Both the position numbers and the translations under genes were made by a program. DNA of 64,000 nucleotides from Hibiscus mutabilis (taxonomy: Eukaryota > Streptophyta > Magnoliopsida > Malvales > Malvaceae), in the NCBI GenBank assembly GCA_019671005.1, contig CM033723.1, forward strand, positions 19,483,254 to 19,547,253. Direction: 5' to 3'. The first letter of the stretch is position 1. Each line of letters begins with the position of its first letter. Of the stretch, positions 56,746 through 64,000 are shown in pieces. The notes under the pieces were generated by a model that had not been told where the DNA came from, did no database searches, and saw nothing but the letters and a program-made list of their open reading frames with translations.

Positions 56746-59556
56746 TACTCGAATACAGCTTAGCTTATGTGTATTCACATATTCATTCGAATAGTTTAGC
56801 TATTCTCTCAAATAATATTTTACAATCATTAGAAGGACATTACTTGTTATGCAAGACTTTATCACAATTCATTGACTTAACTTATAAACTTACTTGCTTT
56901 CTTTTAAACATAGCTTAACCATACATAAGTTTCTTGTCATGCCAATCATTAACATATTATACCATTACATGAATTACTTATCGAATATGGCATCAACTTA
57001 ACATATGTCTTCTTCCAAAGGTTAATCAAGGAGTTCATTCGAAACATCTTACTTGTTAAATAATTTATTGTAAGGAGTCACACAAAGCATTCTAACAAGC
57101 ATACACTTACACCCAAAGGGACATTCAAGAGTCAAGCAATGCACATTAATGTTATATCCACTTATTCAAATCTCATTGATTTATATTAAATATTATTATG
57201 AATTCATTTTAATAAAGTATACAATAGCATGAACTTCTTAGCATGTAAAATATCAACCATATCTTAACATAAGGTTATTAATTTGTCTTACAATTCCATT
57301 ATTGTTTGGGCATAACCTTACCTATCATTTAAGTTACCAAACATCACATGTTATGGTCATCAATTTCTTATTTATGACATATAAAACATTTTGTCAAACA
57401 TAATACTTCATGATCAATGTTACTTGTCATTTAAGATAATAAACATATTATATTGTAAGCATAGATCTTTATATCTTAATATTTTAGTTATCCATTAACT
57501 TATTTGTAAGCTTATTTAAAATTTATTAACATAGCCTTCAGAATCCAGTAACAGTCTAGGTACACGAATCCCCAACCAACTGTTGCCAAAGTAATGGTAC
57601 TCACATTATCGGTCAATCCCTCATACAGTCGCCAAATAAGGACCGTAGTCCACCCCAAACACTAGCTCTACGAACTTTATGGCATGCCAACTATACCTAA
57701 GACTGACTTGAAACCAAGGCTTTTGAATTATTCCACAGCTTATTAATATCAAAATTAAGCTTAGATCCTTATTCAGAATATCAGATATCATATCACATTG
57801 CTTGACTTATCAAGCCCATAAACAAGTATACCTTTTAATATGATATGAGCATAGCTTCAAATTCAAATACTTAGATAAACAAATCTTATACTTAACATGT
57901 CAACTTCTCAATTTAATATTATCGTATCTAGAGCAAATCTCCTTAGTCAAAATATCATAAGAACCATCTTATTCTTCTTTTAATATTAGACATGTGTTCA
58001 ATTTATAAATTCCATATTATATCATTCTTCTTAATCGAATAGAAGTATAATAAAGATTACTGTCAATTAGGCATCATTTATAGTTTTGATTGTAAGCACA
58101 TGAACAAGTTAAATTAGAGCATCACAATCAAGTTTTACTCATCATCATACTTATCATTTAGGGACTTACCTCAAGTCCAAGATTACTTATGTATAACATA
58201 ATCCAAGATAGAACAATGGAATAAAATTAGCAAGAAATGCTCTGGATGGTTACTAGCCTATCTCGAGACTTTAAACTAATCTCCATGTTTGTTCTGAGCT
58301 AGTTTGGCTCCGTATAATAATTCCCTTTTGTTTGTCTCCTAGTTGATCTACTTTTGCCTTCCCACCTTCAAATATTTCTGGTCCTAGATATAGCAAACCA
58401 TCCATTCATGTATTAGAAATTAATTTATCAATCATTTACCTGTTTAGCCATTCAATCATATAAGCATACACATGTATCCAACCAAACTGTCCAATTCTGT
58501 CTTTTTTTATTAAAAAATACTTATATATACAACGAAGTAAATCCCTATCGTATCTATATTCAATCCATTCACTCGAATGAGTATCTACACCAATATGCAC
58601 AACAAACAGTCCACTACACACTTAAACATACAAAACAGGTCCCTCTTTATATGTTATCATCTTCATGTTTAATCAGCTCCCAAAGTTCACATGATCAATC
58701 ATACATTCTCATAACATTCTTTTATGCATGTATGCACCTACAAATGTTTACTAAACAATTCCTATACATTCTTTCATGTTTAAGACAATTTAATTACATG
58801 TTCATATATACAAAACAAAGCAACCTTTATACATATATAGTATTGAGTCAAAATAGTCCCATTATTTTTACTATATGCGTCAAAATAACCCTAATTACAT
58901 ATATTTACTTATGTAGTCACATAACAGTCCACTAGCTATGCAAATAGTCCACCATTCTTGCAAAAAAGTCCCAAATACTTTCTTATGTTTCCTAAACAGT
59001 CCAAAATTCTTGTATATGCATATATATGTTCTAACAATCCAGCATGAATTCACACATTATTCGAAACAGATCAAAACAACATGTATTCATATATAATCGA
59101 AACAGTCCACTAATATTTCCAAATTTGCAAATAGGGCAGGTTATTTCCATGGATGTAACTTGAGATTTCCCTCAGTTTCTTTCTAACTCTCAATGCTTCG
59201 GTTTCTCTAAGGGAGAAAGAGGATGACGAGTTAAATTGGTTGATTCTTCTCCCTCCCCACCACACCCTTCCACTTGCATCCTTACTCACATGACACCTCA
59301 ACCAAATACTTAATTAATTCTCTCCTTTGCATGCAAGTTGAAAGATTGCAAGAATTTTTGGTTTAGTCACTATGACAACTAGCTACCCAAGTTTCCTTAT
59401 TTCAATTTTGGTCCCTTTTGAGGTGGCTTTCCACTCATTGTTTTATTCAATGCAATCCTAATTCTAATTACTTGCTTTATTAGAAGATAGATACATTATA
59501 ATTTTATTTAAGACTAAAGTACTATATACTTCTAGGTCAATAAGTAGGGTATTACA
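54887..59556 (-). mobile_element. Solo LTR K, 4.67 kb
   Basis: Opens TGTAACACCCC and closes GGGTATTACA on plus, flanked by TGATG on both sides, and interrupts H's gag. No primer site, polypurine tract or long ORF lies inside. It carries a CTTTATGGCATGCCAACTAT block near 57670, matching the orientation of E's minus-strand LTRs. That supports a minus-oriented LTR left after recombination between two LTRs. It is unusually long for a solo LTR. Confidence 0.78.
56714..56742. repeat. (TA)n microsatellite
   Basis: About 14 TA units within K. Confidence 0.92.
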
Positions 59557-59561
59557 TGATG
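59557..59561. repeat. Target site duplication of K, right copy
   Basis: TGATG, matching 54882-54886. Confidence 0.88.
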
Positions 59562-60584
59562 TGTTCTGTCAACCCATAACTCCAACAAGAGTTCGCAGCC
59601 ACAACTGCAGGAGTCTGCCCTTCTCTGGCCAAATACGGGTAATCTCGCCTCAAAAGTTCCCTAAAACCATAACCCCAACAACTATTGTATGCTGCTCAAA
59701 CCTGAGCACCCTGTCCCTTATAACCCCATCCTAAACCATCTCCATTGCGTCTCGTATCTGGTCAGAACCTCCGGTCACGGTGCCTCTTAGCTTGGCCACC
59801 CCCAGAACTATACTCAATAGCTCTCTTTCCTAAGCTAAAACCTCTCGAACGATGAGACAACCCTAAACTCTATTCTATGTCCTTTGCTCGAGATACCAAA
59901 ACATCAAACTCAGTATACTCAATGGACAACATGAACATCTTGTAGCAAACTATATCGAAAATGATCACAACGGTGCCTATCATCTGGAACCAGCTCAGGT
60001 GCATACTAACTCAGCTGTACGAACTGCACCTCATACTCAGACATGGTCATACTACCCTGAACCAAGGCCATAAACTCCCATTTCTTATCGTCCAAATATC
60101 TAACACCCAGATATTTCTTTCTGAAGGTAGCCTGGAAAAACTCCTATGTCACATCACCGAGTTCTATGCATGTGATTATAGTGGTCCACCAGCTATATGC
60201 ATCCCCTTGCAATAGGGAAACAACACATCCCAACTTGCAGTCATTATTACACCCTAACTGAACCAAGATACGCTCTGTACTGGCCATCCACTTATTGGAT
60301 ACCTCGGGTGACAACCCTCTATACTCAACCCTTCCCAGGTTATGCAACCGGAGCAGGTACGTGAGCCCCAACATCGCATCCTGGAATGCTCCTATCATTG
60401 CATGAACCAGGGGCTTCGTGTCTCTAAACACGGGACTAGGTGGTGTAGGGGGTACTTGTTCCACTCCCTTAGAAGGGTTAGGCAGAGACAATGGCAAATC
60501 GTCAAGGGGTACTAGATCGCCCTCGACTCTATGCCCTCCGGCAGCAACATTTCTTCTAGATCGCAACTCTTTTCTCTATGGCAT
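59562..60584 (-). pseudogene. Gag N-terminal part (element H)
   Basis: ATG at 60584 (MP then TAG). The ORF 60566-60144 continues with RSRRNVAAGGHRVEG, a proline-rich stretch (PPTPPSPVF) and the Gag core (ERILVQLGCNNDCKLGCVVS, LLQGDAYSWWTT). Stops near 60140 and below interrupt the rest. The C-terminal half runs on to 59562 and resumes beyond K at 54886. Confidence 0.84.
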
Positions 60585-60775
60585 AGTCTAAAATGTATCT
60601 AAGGCACGATAATTACACAAAACAAAAACAATCAGGCCAGCTTCAAGCGAGGATCAAAGACTTCCATTTAAAACCAAAATCATTTCTTAAACATTGTAAT
60701 TACATGTAAACAATCACTGTGCATATCAACCATCATATTACAAACACCAACAGTATGCCAACTTTCACAAATCTG

Positions 60776-60787
60776 GCTCTGATACCA
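60776..60787 (-). promoter_or_regulatory. Primer binding site, initiator tRNA-Met type (element H)
   Basis: GCTCTGATACCA on plus, perfect complement of TGGTATCAGAGC, five bases from the LTR. 60588-60775 is leader. Confidence 0.9.
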
Positions 60788-60792
60788 CCAAA

Positions 60793-61751
60793 TGTAACCC
60801 TCTTAGCCCGGCCTAGTCGAGCGAGCTATATTAGGGTTTACCGAAATAAACCCTGAAAAGATTACAATTAAAACGGTCCATTTTTTCTTTTATCTTCTAA
60901 ATGCATTATTAGGTCCTAAGGTGTTCATACGAGTCTTGATTTAAATTACGACTCAATTGGGCGTCATTTCGACATCCAATTGCTCGAAAACCCATTATAG
61001 GGACTAAAGCATAATTTCTAACATTTATACGGACTTCCATGATTTTAAAGTTACCAATCCTCAATTAGTCATATTTCATGCCTTCATGTTAAACCTCAAC
61101 CCAAACTCATCATTCACATACATTTAATTGCACATTCAACACACAGGGACCAAATTGTAAGGATTTCAAACTGTAGATGCTTTAACAACTAAAATAACGA
61201 TCTGCGTACCGGTACAGGGCACAAGCATTTTGATACGCCACAAAATACAAAGGCATACTGATGCAGTCCCTAGGCATATCGATACGAGCTTGTATAATTC
61301 GAAAATCAAGATTCTAATAGCTAAATATCGTATTAATACGGTAACCTGTGTACCGAAACCAGCATTGTTTTCTCTCTATGTTTATCAATACGGTTACCAG
61401 ACATATCGGTACGCCTAGGGTATTTTTAACACTTTGAGCCTAGACGAGTCCCTACGTACCAGAACCAAAGGGCCTGTACCAGTACGCGGTGAACTGTAAT
61501 GACCTCTAGGTCCAACATATGACACTTTGACTCACTCCAAACAACATTAACACTTATCTAAACACCAGATAACATCAATAACATGCTTGAGCATCAACAA
61601 ATCAATCATATAAGCCAACCTAACTCAACTTGCATACTCAAACCCTAAAGCTAGAGGCATGCTTCCTAGACCACATTCAAATCATCAAACCACCCATGTC
61701 TCAAACAATTAAACCACAATACAAGTCCAAAAGAGAAATTAATATTTTCAA
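60793..61751 (-). repeat. 5' LTR of element H, 3' portion
   Basis: Opens TGTAACCCTC on plus. From about 61004 it matches the 3' LTR at 37346, including the TATCGGTAC motif cluster (61195-61495). It is interrupted at 61752 by LTR I; the remainder would lie beyond the window. Confidence 0.87.
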
Positions 61752-63154
61752 TGTAATGCCCTGGTTTTGGGCCCATCGATTTTGAGGTTTATTAGACGGT
61801 CTAGTGGATCGGTTAGGGATTTGAGTCGGATTCAGGAGTAAATATTTTTCGGTTGGATACAAATATGGAAAATGGTTAAAACTCATATTTTAATATATGA
61901 AAAATATTGGTGAAATCAATTTTGGAAAATGAGGTTTGGAAGGGTGACATTTTGGTTAGTGACCAAAATTTGATTTTTGAAAACTAGTTTTAAAGGTGAC
62001 TAAAACGAAAAGGATCAAATTCTTAAAATCCTTAAGGAGCTGTTTTACCAAGTTTTTGCTGGTGATTTCTCCTATCAATTAAGTCTTTTTAACATGTGTT
62101 TTAAAGGTTAATTAAAAGGGAATTTGGTTATTAAAAGTTACTTATCACTTAAAGAAAATTGACTTAACTTTTTCTCTCCACTTCTTTTCTACCAAACGCT
62201 CAACTTTTCATCAAAAACAAGAGGTGAGAGATCATTTTACTCATATTGTTGATTTGTAATTGAGGGAGAAATCACACAATAGGGGTAAGGTCTGTGATCT
62301 GCTCTATTGGATGGTTCTTTATTGATATTCCCAAGTGTTTGATCCTTGATTTATGGTTTGTAATCTAATTTTGTGTTTTTATATTAAATTAATTGGATTA
62401 AATTGGGTGAAATTGGTGAAATAGTGAAAGATCCGTATTGGATTTGTTTTTCTAGTGTTGAGGTTGGTTTTAATCATTTTTTGGATGTATTATAATGTCG
62501 ATAAGTTGATTTTAACAATGGAATCCCGAACCTCTTGAATCCCTAGTTGTTTAAGTTGTTAGATTTGTGTTTTTGTGGAGTTGTGATGTCTGTGTAGTTG
62601 CTCGAAGTATTTGGATGAAATAATCCTATTTTTAAGTGTTATTTGATGTTGATTGAAGTGTTGAATTGATAGACTCTGACTGGGTTGTGTTTGGCAAGAG
62701 TTAGATGATGTTTTCGGTTATTGTGGTTGGGTAATTATGAGAAGATTGTGGAAGTCCGTGTGGATTTGTGGTTGCAGTTTTTTGAATGCATTGAGATGTA
62801 TTAATCCCCTATTGTAATATGATTAAAACAGGGGAAATGGATCCAAAAGTGATTGGTGAAGCTTTGGAGGCTTCAGTTGCTTGTTTTCACTTCGACGAAT
62901 CAAGGTTTCGTGTATCGATGAGTGAGAACGTGGATTCCAGCTTTGGAATGTTTTAAAAGTGGTTTATGGGATTTTAAATTGAGCTTGAAATGTTGGTTTA
63001 AACTCGAAAGTAAGTACAAAGTGGTTTTCTCTCTCGGTCGTGCTTTTATGAAATTCTTTTATGCACTTGTTTTGATTTACATTGTACCTACTGTTTAAGC
63101 ATGATTTAAAGTATTTGAGATGCTGTTTTTGAGCATGTAATGCTGAAGGATGCA
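61752..63154 (+). repeat. LTR of chromovirus I, left part
   Basis: Opens TGTAATGCCCTGGTTTTGGG, the plus-sense start seen in D. It contains the shared leader block (AATTGAGGGAGAA, then GATATTCCCAAGTG near 62260-62335). After 1.4 kb it is interrupted by Athila LTR J at 63155. No gene is seen. Confidence 0.82.
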
Positions 63155-64000
63155 TGATAAGTGTTCAAAAGTACTATTTTTCTTACCCTTTTTACTCATA
63201 TTATTGTTAGACTTAGGCTCATATTAGTTGCATAATTAGCCATTCATGCATTAATCCATGTTTCCTTCTATCGTTGAGCTTGATTACTTAACTTGGTAGT
63301 TTTTGTGGGAAAATATGCTGGTTTGGTGTGTTTTTTGTGTATGTACAGGATCACTTGCCAAAGCAAGGCTAGAGCTAGTTGCCAGGGCAATACATGAAGG
63401 AGATGCCGAGCTAGTTGCCAGGGCAATACTTGATGGAGACGCCGAGCCAGTTGCCAGGGCAATTGTCGAGTTGATGACTAGACAAGCCCAAGATGACGTG
63501 GAGCAAAGCCAAATCCCAAAGGAATTTGATTTCCATGAAGAGATTAAAGAAGAATTAAATTCTAAGAAGATAGGAGAAGTTCTGGTAGGAATATAATTAT
63601 AATAAAGAATTATATTCTTTAAAGATAATTTAATTCCAACTTAACTTCCTCCTCAAAGAAGGACTTTGACCTAGCCCTATAAATTAGAGGGGAATTTTGA
63701 CAACTCAAAGAGAGAAAGAGGAGAGAATTTTCGACAAGCTTCTAAGGGCAAGGGGATTTCGACAAGCTTCAATTCTTCATCTTTTTCTTTCTTGTTCGAT
63801 TGGGTTCATGCTAGGGATTATTTATCTTGTGTTTCTTTGGAACCTAGCCATGAACTAAACCTATTTGGCTATGGTTATTGTGTTTTGTGGTTGTGAGAAA
63901 CTATTGGATTTTGTTTAGGTAATAAGAGTTTGCACTTTTCTATTCAAGGTTTATTCATTCTTGGTTCTTATTCTTGTTTGCGAGTGAATTGGGAGAGGAT
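63155..64000 (+). repeat. Athila LTR J (runs off the window)
   Basis: Starts TGATAAGTG after GGATGCA and is collinear with 9094-9948 and with A's 5' LTR to about position 755. It has the 36-bp repeats from 63377 and the TATA box at 63678-63684. Whether it is a solo LTR or the start of a third Athila copy cannot be seen. Confidence 0.9.

Larger units (their letters stand above)
37346..61751 (-). mobile_element. Chromovirus H (Ty3/gypsy), split by Athila B and solo LTR K
   Basis: Minus-strand order: 5' LTR 60793-61751 (cut), primer site 60776-60787, gag, protease, RT, RNase H, integrase, chromodomain, polypurine tract 39437-39451, 3' LTR 37346-39436 (its terminal ~210 bp are missing, by comparison with 60793-61003). 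B interrupts integrase and K interrupts gag, both with clean duplications. The RT active site is mutated. Confidence 0.88.

Noticed and set aside
55000..59500. Small ORFs within K, for example 58651-58935
   Set aside because: A/T-rich chance frames with no recognisable domain or conserved counterpart in the window.
1..64000. Host protein-coding genes
   Set aside because: Every long or conserved frame matches a retroelement domain or lies antisense to one. No intron-exon structure or non-TE domain is recognisable.

Overview
The window is a block of nested LTR retrotransposons from a plant nuclear genome, most likely a eudicot. I find no host gene. The plant origin rests on Athila-type Ty3/gypsy elements (tRNA-Asp primer site, Athila gag and pol, an extra ORF in the env position), chromodomain Ty3/gypsy elements (initiator-Met primer sites, chromodomain after integrase, LTRs opening TGTAAC), and a 5S-rRNA-derived segment of the kind known from plant miniature LTR elements. 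Nothing in the sequence names the species. The density of nesting and decay suggests pericentromeric or other heterochromatin.

Layout. Positions 1-9948 hold Athila copy A (+ strand), with its 5' LTR cut by the window start and its 3' LTR cut at 9948. At 9949-12195 is the 3' part of a chromovirus (C, + strand) whose LTR is interrupted at 12196 by chromovirus D (+). D's 5' LTR runs 12196-15580 and resumes at 27356-27400. It is split by a complete minus-strand relative, E (15581-27350), flanked by the 5-bp duplication GTAGC. D's internal region survives only as a gag start (27634-27759) and integrase pieces (34726-35133 and 37003-37345). Between these lie F (27760-34725, LTR-like DNA, gag, protease and a 5S-like segment) and G (35134-37002, a small non-autonomous LTR element with one zinc-knuckle ORF).

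From 37346 to 61751 lies minus-strand chromovirus H. It is split by full-length Athila copy B (40257-52125, minus strand, duplication AGTAC) and by a 4.67-kb solo LTR K (54887-59556, duplication TGATG). H's 5' LTR is cut at 61752 by another chromovirus LTR (I, +), which is cut at 63155 by a third Athila LTR (J, +) that runs off the window.

How the parts work. Gag packages element RNA, protease matures the polyprotein, RT/RNase H copies the RNA from the primer site, and integrase inserts the cDNA. Chromodomains in C, E and H would steer integration to marked chromatin. Nearly every copy is dead through stops, frameshifts or lost catalytic residues. The one long unbroken gene is the env-position ORF of Athila B. 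The most unusual features are a 5S rRNA promoter-like segment inside F, a TTGCCNNGGCAA palindrome scattered through coding and non-coding parts of Athila, a four-hairpin array bracketed by two polypurine modules near the Athila 3' end, an integrase Glu-to-Lys change shared by both Athila copies, and a roughly 3.4-kb-arm inverted LTR pair at 12196-19161.
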